Shown here: positions 17,990 through 25,493 of the stretch, in pieces
How positions within the stretch are numbered: position 1 is the stretch's first letter
Layout of the letters: the number at the start of each line of letters is the position of its first letter
NCBI RefSeq assembly: GCF_001544515.1
Contig: NZ_FCOL02000008.1
Location: forward strand, 62,001-126,000
Direction: 5' to 3'
Length of the DNA stretch: 64,000 nt
From: Caballeronia terrestris
Lineage (GTDB): Bacteria; Pseudomonadota; Gammaproteobacteria; Burkholderiales; Burkholderiaceae
Position numbers and translations under genes: made by a program
Notes under the pieces: generated by a model
What the model was told of the DNA's origin: nothing
Databases searched by the model: none
What the model saw: only the letters and a program-made list of their open reading frames with translations

Positions 17990-18204
17990 CGGTGCTGTTT
18001 CCTTGTGCTCGCGCTTGATGTGCCGAGGCTGCGCGTTTTACGTGAGACGGCCGCTCCGTCTCGCTCTGGAAACAGTCTATGGATGCGACTTGTCGATTAG
18101 AACGATTTTTTCCAGCTTAGGTTTTCCACTTTCGTGATTAGGCCGACGCTGGAGCAGCCATGCGCCGACGCTTTTTCCACCGCTTTTTACAGACAGGCGC
18201 CCTC

Positions 18205-18210
18205 TATAAT
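18205..18210 (+). promoter_or_regulatory. Perfect -10 box TATAAT
   Basis: TATAAT at 18205-18210 sits about 50 bases before the ATG at 18260 of a small membrane protein gene. No good -35 box is seen at 16-18 bases spacing. The box makes the start codons at 18134 and 18209 unlikely, because they would lie upstream of transcription. Confidence 0.5.
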
Positions 18211-18259
18211 GGCGCTCATCTTAAAAATGCGGCGGCTAGCGCCCTACGCGGTCCATTCA

Positions 18260-18685
18260 ATGCAAAAAGTCATACTGCCGTTCGTTTCGGGTTTTCTCGC
18301 TGCCCTGTTTTTTCGCGAATCGACTCTCGCACTGCTGCATGCCGCCGGTCTCTTCGAGCCGGCCGGCTTCTCCACCGACCCGTTCCTGCCGCTCGGCATC
18401 CCGACGTTCCTCGCGAACGCGCTTTGGAGCTCGGTGTTCGGCATTCTGATGGCGTGGCTTTTGCGCGTTTCGCCTGAGCGGCACGCGCCGTGGGTGGGCG
18501 CGCTCGTGTTCGGCGGCATCGTGCTGACGGCGGCGAGCGTGTTCGTGGTCGATCCGGCGCGCGGCATCTGGCCGAGCGGCAACATGCTGCCGCGCCTCGC
18601 GCTCGGTTTCGTAACCAACGCGATGTGGGGCTGGGGCGCGCTGGTGTTCATGCGCGCCTTCATGGCGGGCCACGCGGAGCGCTAA
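18260..18685 (+). CDS. Small integral membrane protein, unknown
   Basis: With the ATG at 18260 the product is 141 residues with about four transmembrane helices (QKVILPFVSGFLAALFF, TFLANALWSSVFGILMAWLL, WVGALVFGGIVLTAASVFVV, RLALGFVTNAMWGWGALVFM). The family is not recognised and no catalytic motif is seen. The start is chosen because a TATAAT box lies at 18205. Its TAA overlaps the TAG of the convergent hydrolase gene. Confidence 0.7.
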   Translation: MQKVILPFVSGFLAALFFRESTLALLHAAGLFEPAGFSTDPFLPLGIPTFLANALWSSVFGILMAWLLRVSPERHAPWVGALVFGGIVLTAASVFVVDPARGIWPSGNMLPRLALGFVTNAMWGWGALVFMRAFMAGHAER

Positions 18686-19797
18686 TCCTTCAAGAGCCTG
18701 AGCGGATGGTGCTCGCGCGTCCACGGACTGTCGAACATCCGCTTCACCCCGTCGCGCGTCACGTCCTCGATGCGCGGCACTTTCCACACCGGCTGGTTGT
18801 CCTTGTCGACGATGCGCGCGCGGATGCCTTCCACCACGTCGCCGTGCTCGAAGATGTTGTGCGTGAGGTCGAGATCGCGCCGCAGCGTGTCGGCCATCGT
18901 CGAGAGCTTCGCGCGATCGACGAGTTCCAGCGCGATTTCGATCGATAGCGGCGAGCGTTCGCGCAATTCGGCGATCGTTTGCGCGGCCCAGTCGGCCGAG
19001 GCGCCGCCGTCAGCTTCCTTCTGCAATGACGCCAGGATCGCCGCGCCGTCGCCGGTCGCGAAGTGCTTGTCGATCTGCGCGCGCGCGGCGGCGAGCGGGC
19101 TCGCGTCCGGCGTCGGCGTGACCTTGTGTTTCACGCACGCGGCTTCGATGAAACGCACCACGTCGACGGCGTCGTTCAGGCGCTCGCGCTTGAGCGATTC
19201 GATCAGTTCGGGGAGCGCGGCGTCGTCGAGGTATGCATCGGCGAGACGGGCGTAGAGCGCATCGGCGGCGCCGATCGTCGCGCCGGTCGCCGCCATGTAA
19301 CGCCCGATCGCGCCCGGCGCGCGCGCGAGAAACCAGCTCGCGCCGACGTCCGGAAAGAGCCCGATGCGCGTTTCCGGCATCGCCATCTTCGTCGAGCCGG
19401 TCACGATGCGCAGGCCGCCCGTGTGGTGCGCGCCCTGCGAAATGCCGACTCCGCCGCCCATCACGACGCCGTTCGTCACCGCGATATACGGCTTCGAATA
19501 GGTGAAGACGGTATGGTTGAGGCGGTATTCGTCGGTGAAGAACTTGTCGATGGCAGCGCGCTCCCCTGCCTTCGCCAATTCATACAGATAGCGGATGTCG
19601 CCGCCCGCGCAGAACGCGCGCGGGTGCGGGCTGTACACCACGACGGCACGGATCGCGTGATCGTGGCGCCAGTCGCCAAGCGCGTTGCGGATCGCGTGGA
19701 GCATGCCTGTCGTCAGTGCGTTCAGCGCCTGCGGCCGGTCGAGCGCGATGAAGCCCAGTCCGTTGGCGGTTTCGATGCGGATGTCGTCGGTTCTCAT
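18682..19797 (-). CDS. 3-hydroxyisobutyryl-CoA hydrolase (crotonase family)
   Basis: A 371-residue crotonase-fold protein, longer than ordinary enoyl-CoA hydratases. It shows the oxyanion-hole segments HPRAFCAGGDIRYLYE and NGVVMGGGVGIS. It also has ETRIGLFPDVGASWFLAR, which separates 3-hydroxyisobutyryl-CoA hydrolases from hydratases. The enzyme would release 3-hydroxyisobutyrate in valine degradation. Its ATG overlaps the stop of the upstream TetR gene by four bases, so the regulator and enzyme form one unit. Confidence 0.85.
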   Translation of the reverse strand: MRTDDIRIETANGLGFIALDRPQALNALTTGMLHAIRNALGDWRHDHAIRAVVVYSPHPRAFCAGGDIRYLYELAKAGERAAIDKFFTDEYRLNHTVFTYSKPYIAVTNGVVMGGGVGISQGAHHTGGLRIVTGSTKMAMPETRIGLFPDVGASWFLARAPGAIGRYMAATGATIGAADALYARLADAYLDDAALPELIESLKRERLNDAVDVVRFIEAACVKHKVTPTPDASPLAAARAQIDKHFATGDGAAILASLQKEADGGASADWAAQTIAELRERSPLSIEIALELVDRAKLSTMADTLRRDLDLTHNIFEHGDVVEGIRARIVDKDNQPVWKVPRIEDVTRDGVKRMFDSPWTREHHPLRLLKD

Positions 19798-20507
19798 CGG
19801 TGGATAGGGGTCTGTTCGGGTTTCACGCCACGGACTGAAAACGCGGGTTCGGCGGTTTCAGCGTCGTGGCCGAACCACGCGTCGAGCGAAAGCTCGGCGA
19901 GCGTTTCGGCCGGCGCTGCACCGAGCGCTTCAGGCAGCGCGGCGTGCGTGGAATGACTGGAACCGGGTAAATGCTGCAAATAGGCCGAGCGCGCGAGCGC
20001 CAGCGCGACGATGCCGTGCAGGTTCGCCCACAGCGCCTCCGCGCAGGCGGCCGCCGGCGCGCGCGCTGGCGAGCGGCCCGCCGCGCGCAGTTCGACGAAG
20101 GCATCGGTCATCAGAGCGTGCGCCGCGGCGGCGTTCGGGAAATCGGGGGTATCGGCGGGGCTCGACGGCTCCATGAACATCAGACGATACGTCTCGCCGT
20201 GTTCGAGCCCGAATTCGACGTAGGCGCGCCCCATCGCTTTCAGACGCGCGGCGGGATCGACGATCGTCGAGTGCGGCGCAAAGGCCGCGAAGAGCTGCGC
20301 GTGGCCCTCCGCGCGCAATGCCTGGGCGATATCGGCGCGACTCTTGAAATGCAGGTATAAGGCGGCGGGCGAGTAGTCGATCGCCTCCGCGATCTTTCGC
20401 ATGGAAAGCGCGGCGAAGCCCTCGCGCCCGACGATGTCACGCGACGCATCCAGGATGCGTTCGCGCACCGCCTGCCGCTGCTCGGTCCGTCGTTCCTGGA
20501 TTCCCAT
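19794..20507 (-). CDS. TetR family transcriptional regulator
   Basis: A 237-residue regulator with an N-terminal HTH (ILDASRDIVGREGFAALSMRKIAEAI, recognition around DYSPAALYLHFKSR) and a helical ligand-binding domain. The ATG at 20507 is preferred to the GTG at 20516. It is the first gene of a two-gene unit with the 3-hydroxyisobutyryl-CoA hydrolase (ATGA overlap), so it probably represses its own operon in response to an acyl-CoA or related metabolite. The ligand is inferred only from context. Confidence 0.85.
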   Translation of the reverse strand: MGIQERRTEQRQAVRERILDASRDIVGREGFAALSMRKIAEAIDYSPAALYLHFKSRADIAQALRAEGHAQLFAAFAPHSTIVDPAARLKAMGRAYVEFGLEHGETYRLMFMEPSSPADTPDFPNAAAAHALMTDAFVELRAAGRSPARAPAAACAEALWANLHGIVALALARSAYLQHLPGSSHSTHAALPEALGAAPAETLAELSLDAWFGHDAETAEPAFSVRGVKPEQTPIHR

Positions 20508-20563
20508 GCGGATCACTCTCGAAAGTGAGTCCGGGCTGACGGTCGTTCAGCCCGGCCGAACGC

Positions 20564-20746
20564 TCAGACGATCATCTTGCGTTCTTCGTCGGCTGCTTGC
20601 GTGGCGCCGTGAAGCGGCTCTTCCGGATCGCTCGTGATGGCGGATGCCACCACGATGCAAACCGCCAGGAACAACAAACCGACCGCCGCCCAGATCAGCC
20701 AGAAAGCGCTGAACTCGACGAGCGAACTCATCAAGGTATGAAACAT
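20564..20746 (-). CDS. Small single-helix membrane protein, 60 aa
   Basis: From the ATG at 20746, with GGGGG a few bases upstream, the protein has one long hydrophobic helix (FSAFWLIWAAVGLLFLAVCIVVASA) and a short acidic cytoplasmic tail (DPEEPLHGATQAADEERK). The family is not recognised. It lies alone between the TetR operon and a DUF1488 gene on the same strand. Confidence 0.6.
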   Translation of the reverse strand: MFHTLMSSLVEFSAFWLIWAAVGLLFLAVCIVVASAITSDPEEPLHGATQAADEERKMIV

Positions 20747-20974
20747 GACAACCCCCGCGCGATTTTTATATTTGAGCTTCCGGCCGCCAAGCGAATCCCG
20801 GCCAGCAAGCGGCGTGCCGCGCCAATCGCATTTTCGCGGCGCACTGTTCTTGAATGGTAATCGCAAATTAGGCCGCGCGTTGAGACGGTGCGGGGGTTTT
20901 GCTAAGGATTTCTGAAGTACGGTCGGATGTGCCCGACGCGGGATAAACGGCTTACACGGTGGTGTAATCCTTGC

Positions 20975-21259
20975 CTATGCGACAACTTTTCCGGGAGGAA
21001 AGTGGCCACTCTTCAAAAGCACCGGCGAGCCGTTGCTCACGCGCAGATGTTCGCGTGCGACTGCTTCGATGCGCGGGCGGCCGGAATCGAACGCGCGGAT
21101 CCAGCCGTCGCTGTCGCAGCTCGGTGTATCGAAGTGATCTTCGAGCGCTTCGACCGAGATCGCGCACGTTACGCGCTCTCCATCGACGAGCGCGGCGAAG
21201 ACGATCGTCAGGTTGGAACCGTGGTAATCGGGAGCGTCCGGGGGAAACTGAATGACCAT
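20975..21259 (-). CDS. DUF1488 family protein
   Basis: A 94-residue soluble protein whose start MVIQFPPDAPDYHGSN and VDGERVTCAISVEALEDHF match the small DUF1488 family common in Burkholderiales. The start at 21259 is supported by GAGG six bases upstream; an ATG at 21313 would add 18 residues. The function of the family is not known. It heads away from a run of other small unknown genes on the same strand. Confidence 0.75.
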   Translation of the reverse strand: MVIQFPPDAPDYHGSNLTIVFAALVDGERVTCAISVEALEDHFDTPSCDSDGWIRAFDSGRPRIEAVAREHLRVSNGSPVLLKSGHFPPGKVVA

Positions 21260-21347
21260 GATCGCCTCGTGACTCGACGCGGATACAACTACGTCGCATG
21301 GGAAGTGGCGCATATGGTACTCGCCAGCGCGCGGCGCGGTCTACCTG

Positions 21348-21701
21348 TTATGCCTCGACCGGCGCCGCCGGGACGTCGACCACGAAGAGCGACGTCGCCG
21401 TCGGATCGGCGTAATCGAAACGCAGATGCCGGCTCAATTCGCGCACGCGGTTGCACATCGCACGCCGGGCGTCGTCGGTGAACTCGGGGCCGGCGCGCAG
21501 CACTTGGGGATCGAAGCGGTAATGCACGCCCCAGGCGACGTTACCCGGATGATTCGCGACGCCGCTCGTGCGCCAGCTCATGAAGAGCGACGGCGTCTGT
21601 TCAGGGCCGACTTCGCTCACATCGGCGCTGCTCGGAAAGAGATCGAGCAGACATTGCGCGATGTCGTGCAGGAGCGGGTGGCGAACGTGCAGATGTCGCA
21701 T
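21348..21701 (-). CDS. Hypothetical protein, 117 aa
   Basis: A soluble protein (MRHLHVRHPLLHDIAQCLLD at the start, RFDYADPTATSLFVVDVPA at the end), possibly of a Burkholderia-restricted DUF family such as DUF3022; I am not certain. Its start overlaps the stop of the preceding gene by one base (TGATG), so the two are translationally coupled. Confidence 0.65.
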   Translation of the reverse strand: MRHLHVRHPLLHDIAQCLLDLFPSSADVSEVGPEQTPSLFMSWRTSGVANHPGNVAWGVHYRFDPQVLRAGPEFTDDARRAMCNRVRELSRHLRFDYADPTATSLFVVDVPAAPVEA

Positions 21702-21973
21702 CAGGAAGACGGCAACAGCCGGTCGATATACGCGCGCGCGGCTTTTTCGACGTGCGCGAGCGCCTCGTCGACGGTGGCGAAACGCTGTTCGCTGCCGAGA
21801 TCGATGAGCGCCTCGAAGCGGTGGGCATCGTCGGGGCCGTGCTGCGCCACGCTCACCGAGCCGACGTAGATGGGCGCTTCGTCGCCTTTGCCCTGCAGGC
21901 CGTGCGGCTGTATCAGCCGCGCCGACGCGCTGATGTAATAGCCCCGGTACGGGCCGCTCACTCGTTCTGCCAT
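21701..21973 (-). CDS. Hypothetical protein, 90 aa
   Basis: A soluble protein whose start MAERVSGPYRGYYISASA is supported by AAGGA upstream of the ATG at 21973; an upstream codon at 22018 is not preferred. A C-terminal helix (VDEALAHVEKAARAYIDRLL) resembles small stress-related DUF proteins of this group. It is coupled to the 117-aa gene that follows. No function is assigned. Confidence 0.65.
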   Translation of the reverse strand: MAERVSGPYRGYYISASARLIQPHGLQGKGDEAPIYVGSVSVAQHGPDDAHRFEALIDLGSEQRFATVDEALAHVEKAARAYIDRLLPSS

Positions 21974-22177
21974 GACATTTTCCTTATGTATGCTTCGTTG
22001 ATCCTCGTCAATCGGCAAATATTTCTGTAAATAGCGTACATATTGCCGATCAACGCCCGTTCATGCGTTGTCTGGCACCCCGCAAACCGCGCGCCTGCGC
22101 TAACAACCGCTTACGGGTCGCGTAAGGCGCGTGTGGGAAAATACGGCCTTTCCGCACCGAACATCCACGAGGTACAC

Positions 22178-22516
22178 ATGAAGGAATTCGCGCGGCGCAT
22201 GCGCCGCACATCGTCGAGGCTGCCGCTTTGCGCCTCTTTGCTCTTGGCTGCCGGCCTTGCAGCTTGCGCGTCGTCGAACAACGCGTCGCTCATCAATTTG
22301 CCCGACGGCCAGACCGGCTACGCGATCAACTGCAGCGGCGCTGATGCCGGATCGAGCTGGGGAAGCTGCTACGTGCTCGCCGGCCGCGCGTGCGGCGCAA
22401 CGGGCTACGACATCGTGTCGAAGGACAACGAGGAAGGCGGCCCGACGGGCGGCGGCATCACGAACGTGATTTCCGCCAACGTCAAGAACCGCTCGATGGT
22501 CGTACGCTGCAAGTAA
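22178..22516 (+). CDS. Small lipoprotein
   Basis: A 112-residue precursor with an arginine-rich n-region, hydrophobic core and lipobox LAAC (Cys30), so the mature protein should be membrane-anchored with a cleaved signal of 29 residues. The mature part keeps four cysteines (NCSGADAG, SCYVLAGRACGA, VVRC) that may form two disulfides in the periplasm. An ACGAGGT ribosome site precedes the ATG. The family is seen in Burkholderia-type genomes, but its role is unknown. Confidence 0.75.
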   Translation: MKEFARRMRRTSSRLPLCASLLLAAGLAACASSNNASLINLPDGQTGYAINCSGADAGSSWGSCYVLAGRACGATGYDIVSKDNEEGGPTGGGITNVISANVKNRSMVVRCK

Positions 22517-22553
22517 GCGCTTTTTATGTCGATCGAAGGAGGCGCTTTTGGTT

Positions 22554-22892
22554 TTAGTGCGCGCTCACCTTCGAGAACACGTTCAGCACCACAACTCCCG
22601 CGACGATCAGGCCCATGCCGAGAACAGCCGGTAAATCGGGCACCTGCTTGAAAAGAAACGCGGCGACGGCCGTGATCAGCACGATCCCCGCGCCCGACCA
22701 GACCGCATAGACGATGCCGACCGGCAGCGAGCGCAGCGTGAGCGACAACAAATAGAACGACAGCCCGTAGCCCGCGACGACGATCAGCGACGGCACGAGC
22801 CGCGTGAATCCATCCGACGCGCGCAACGCGGACGTCGCCACGACTTCCGCGACGATCGCCACCGCGAGCAGCCCATACGCGAACGAGCGCAT
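22554..22892 (-). CDS. SMR family multidrug efflux protein
   Basis: A 112-residue four-helix protein of the EmrE/SugE group. The essential membrane glutamate lies in [19 protein letters not shown] (Glu16), and [14 protein letters not shown] [13 protein letters not shown] follows. It would export cationic compounds in exchange for protons as a dimer. It is on the same strand as, and five bases after, the UPF0303 gene, so they share a transcript. Confidence 0.88.
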   Translation of the reverse strand: MRSFAYGLLAVAIVAEVVATSALRASDGFTRLVPSLIVVAGYGLSFYLLSLTLRSLPVGIVYAVWSGAGIVLITAVAAFLFKQVPDLPAVLGMGLIVAGVVVLNVFSKVSAH

Positions 22893-22897
22893 GCGGC

Positions 22898-23395
22898 CTA
22901 TTCCCGCGAGAGCGCGAGCGCGCCGAAATCCTTGCCGAGCACGGCGCTGAGCGCCTCGACGACCATCTGATGATCGTCGCGCTGCGGCAGCCCCGACACC
23001 GCCACCGAACCGATCACGCCGACGTCCGCCACCGTCAACGGGAAGGCGCCGCCGTGCGAGGCGTAATCGGCGGCGGAGAGGCCGTATTTGTCGGTGAGTG
23101 TCGTGCCTTGCTGCTGGAGCTGGAGACCAATCGCGTAGGAACTGCACCGGAAATGCTCGACCGTGCGCGACTTGCGTTCGATCCACGACGCGTTGTTCGG
23201 CGTCGTGCCATCGAGCGCGGCGAAGAAGAGATGACGGCCGAACATGCGCACGTCGATCGCGACAGCCGCGCCGCGCGCATAGGCCATCTCGCGCAATTGC
23301 GAGCCGATTTGCCAGGCGCGGTCGCAGTCGAACTGCGGGAAGACGAGCGTCTTTTCCTGGTGGGCGATGGCGTGGAGGTCGTGGGGGATGTCCAT
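22898..23395 (-). CDS. UPF0303/DUF967 family protein
   Basis: A 165-residue soluble protein. [32 protein letters not shown] and the central [21 protein letters not shown] are typical of UPF0303 (YBR137w-like). Related folds include GlcG/HbpS haem-binding proteins, but no function is proven. The ATG at 23395 is used; upstream frames lack a good site. It is the first gene of a pair with the SMR transporter. Confidence 0.85.
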   Translation of the reverse strand: MDIPHDLHAIAHQEKTLVFPQFDCDRAWQIGSQLREMAYARGAAVAIDVRMFGRHLFFAALDGTTPNNASWIERKSRTVEHFRCSSYAIGLQLQQQGTTLTDKYGLSAADYASHGGAFPLTVADVGVIGSVAVSGLPQRDDHQMVVEALSAVLGKDFGALALSRE

Positions 23396-23915
23396 GATGT
23401 CCAGTCGATTTTCAATTGACGGTGATTGAAAGAGCGCTGGCCGTCGTACACCCGCGCCTGGAGCCACACATTTTGACATGACCACGAAAGCCGGCAAGCC
23501 GTAAATCCACGCGGACTTGCCTTGGAACGACTTCCTCTGCCGTTTCCATCAGTTTCATGTGCAAAGCCCGTTTGTACTCTGCCGGTCAAGAATGATCGGA
23601 TTCCGAACCACCGCGAACCGCGAATAGTGTCGAAGGCCGCCTCACAGGGCCAGCGGGAACAGCAAGCGTCATGAACCAGACCGATCAACAGGCTTGGGTG
23701 TCAGCCTGATGTTATCGGCGGGAAATGCCTTCTCGCTTGCCGTGTATGAACTAGCACGCTCTCTTCCTCGACTCTGACGGCGATGCGAGCGTATTGGTCG
23801 TGAGCGCGGCCTCGGCGATCCGGCGAACGCCTCCTGGAAAAACGCGAGTTCTCTCGATATCCCATGAGATGTCGAAGCGACACTCACCTGGCACCTCAGT
23901 GCAATCTCGAAAAGC
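23396..23915. other. Gene-free region upstream of tRNA-fMet
   Basis: About 520 bases between the UPF0303 start and the tRNA promoter. Several short frames exist, but none has a ribosome site or recognisable product. I see no repeats or RNA here. Confidence 0.5.
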
Positions 23916-23944
23916 TTGCGGTGAACGTTGCACCGCGCTATAAT
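23916..23944 (+). promoter_or_regulatory. Promoter of tRNA-fMet
   Basis: TTGCGG at 23916-23921 and TATAAT at 23939-23944 are separated by exactly 17 bases, and the tRNA begins 16 bases further on. A sigma-70 promoter is very likely. Confidence 0.85.
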
Positions 23945-23959
23945 CTTTTCTTCGACGGA

Positions 23960-24036
<77 letters not shown>

Positions 24037-24052
24037 AGTAAGATTTCAAGGC

Positions 24053-24086
24053 AAAAAGCCCGGCTCAATCGAGTCGGGCTTTTTGT
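24053..24086 (+). terminator. Rho-independent terminator after tRNA-fMet
   Basis: AAAAGCCCGGCTC pairs with GAGTCGGGCTTTT with one G:T pair, followed by a T-rich run (TTTTTGTTTTTT). Confidence 0.9.
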
Positions 24087-24195
24087 TTTTTGCTTGTCGT
24101 GACATGCGTCGATCCATCGCATGTGCTCATCAAGCGGCCCTTGCCTCGCGTGGCATAATCGGCCGCTGGTTCTGCACACGGTGTCCCACGCGATC

Positions 24196-24561
24196 ATGCG
24201 CAGCGTTCTGATACGGAAGATCGGCGGTATCGTCGGATTGCTTGCGATCCTCTTGACGACGCTCGTCCCTGCCGCATCGCAGATGATCGAACGCGGTCGC
24301 ATCGAGTCGACGCTGGCGTCGTTCTGTTCCACCGATGTCTCCTCGAACGCGAAGCAGACACCAAACGATCACGCCGCACATTGGCAAGCGTGCGGCTATT
24401 GCAGCTTCACCGCGCATACGCCGTTCATGGCGCCGCCGAAGCACGCGCAGCGCGTGGGATCGATCGAAGGTTCCGCGCGCATTGCAACGGGACGCGTCAC
24501 CACGACGCCCTACGCCCCGATGCTCGCCGCCAAGCCCCGCGCCCCGCCCTCCTTCGCCTGA
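24196..24561 (+). CDS. DUF2946 family copper-associated protein
   Basis: From the ATG at 24196 the protein is 121 residues with an N-terminal hydrophobic helix (IGGIVGLLAILLTTLVPAAS). It carries the DUF2946 pattern of His and Cys residues (NDHAAHWQACGYCSFTAHTPF) that could bind copper in the periplasm. In proteobacteria this family usually neighbours CopC and PCuAC genes, as here. There is no strong ribosome site, so the start is uncertain; ATG at 24121 is the alternative. Confidence 0.75.
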   Translation: MRSVLIRKIGGIVGLLAILLTTLVPAASQMIERGRIESTLASFCSTDVSSNAKQTPNDHAAHWQACGYCSFTAHTPFMAPPKHAQRVGSIEGSARIATGRVTTTPYAPMLAAKPRAPPSFA

Positions 24562-24626
24562 ATCCGCTCCATGCGCTGCGTCGAGCAGCCGCTCTACAAA
24601 CCTCGTATCAGGCGAGAACACACATC

Positions 24627-24986
24627 ATGAAAACGCAAGTCCTCCGCGGCGCACTTGCCGCGAGCCTCATCGTCGCCGCGCCGTTCGCTTTTGCGCACGC
24701 CGTGCCGAAGCATCAAGTCCCCGCTGCCGACTCCACCGTCAGCGCGCCGCACGAAGTCGCGATCGATTTCGGCGAGGCGCTCGAACCGTCGTTCAGCAAG
24801 CTCGACGTCACCGATGCCGCCGGCAAGCCGGTCACCGCGGCCAAATCCGCCGTCGATGCCAGCGACAAGAAGCATATGAGCGTCGCGCTCGGCGACCTCG
24901 CGCCGGGCACGTATCGCGTGAGCTGGACGGCCGTCGCCGCCGATGGCCATCGCACGCAGGGCCATTACAACTTCAAGGTCAAGTGA
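24627..24986 (+). CDS. copC: Periplasmic copper-binding protein CopC
   Basis: A 119-residue precursor with a signal peptide ending AFA, so the mature protein starts with His24, the N-terminal histidine that CopC uses in its Cu(II) site. The family's second part of the site, DGH (Asp106, His108), is present. The fold is a small beta sandwich. It lies 8 bases before the PCuAC gene and follows the DUF2946 gene, forming a copper-handling operon. No copD gene is present here. Confidence 0.9.
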   Translation: MKTQVLRGALAASLIVAAPFAFAHAVPKHQVPAADSTVSAPHEVAIDFGEALEPSFSKLDVTDAAGKPVTAAKSAVDASDKKHMSVALGDLAPGTYRVSWTAVAADGHRTQGHYNFKVK

Positions 24987-24993
24987 GGTCAGC

Positions 24994-25425
24994 ATGAAAA
25001 AGATCATCGTCCTCGCCGGCGCGCTGCTCGGCGCGCCGTTCGCTCACGCTGCAACGCTCACGGTCAGTGACTGCTGGATTCGTTCGATGCCGCCGAACCT
25101 GCCGTCGTCGGGATACTTCGTGGTGTCGAACGGCGGCGACAAGGCCGTGTCCCTCGTCGGCGCCGAGACGCCCGCGTTCGGCATGGCGATGCTGCACAAG
25201 TCCGAGACAAGCGGCACGACGGCGACGATGTCGCACGTCGAGGCGGCCGAGGTGCCCGCGCACGGCACGTTGCGATTTGCGCCGAAGGGCTATCACCTGA
25301 TGCTCGAAGACGCGCCGAAGCCGCTCGCGATCGGCTCGACGGTGCCGCTCACGCTCTCTTTCGACGACCACTCGACGATCAGCACGACCTGCACGGTCAA
25401 ACCAGCCTCCGCGCTCGGGAAATAA
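24994..25425 (+). CDS. Periplasmic copper chaperone PCuAC
   Basis: A 143-residue precursor with a signal peptide (cleavage near Ala19-Ala20). It has the exact PCuAC copper motif H-X10-M-X21-H-X-M: His68, Met79, His101, Met103. PCuAC proteins deliver Cu(I) to cytochrome oxidase assembly. The start at 24994 has GAGGT upstream. It is the last gene of the DUF2946-copC-PCuAC unit, followed by a strong terminator. Confidence 0.92.
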   Translation: MKKIIVLAGALLGAPFAHAATLTVSDCWIRSMPPNLPSSGYFVVSNGGDKAVSLVGAETPAFGMAMLHKSETSGTTATMSHVEAAEVPAHGTLRFAPKGYHLMLEDAPKPLAIGSTVPLTLSFDDHSTISTTCTVKPASALGK

Positions 25426-25438
25426 GACCGCACAATGA

Positions 25439-25476
25439 AAAGCGCGCCGCAGTCTCCTGCGGCGCGCTTTTTTTTC
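25439..25476. terminator. Bidirectional terminator between PCuAC and PBP1A genes
   Basis: GCGCGCCGCAG pairs with CTGCGGCGCGC around loop TCTC, then a run of eight or more T. A run of A on the left serves the convergent mrcA gene. Confidence 0.92.
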
Positions 25477-25493
25477 GTCGACAACAAATAAGG

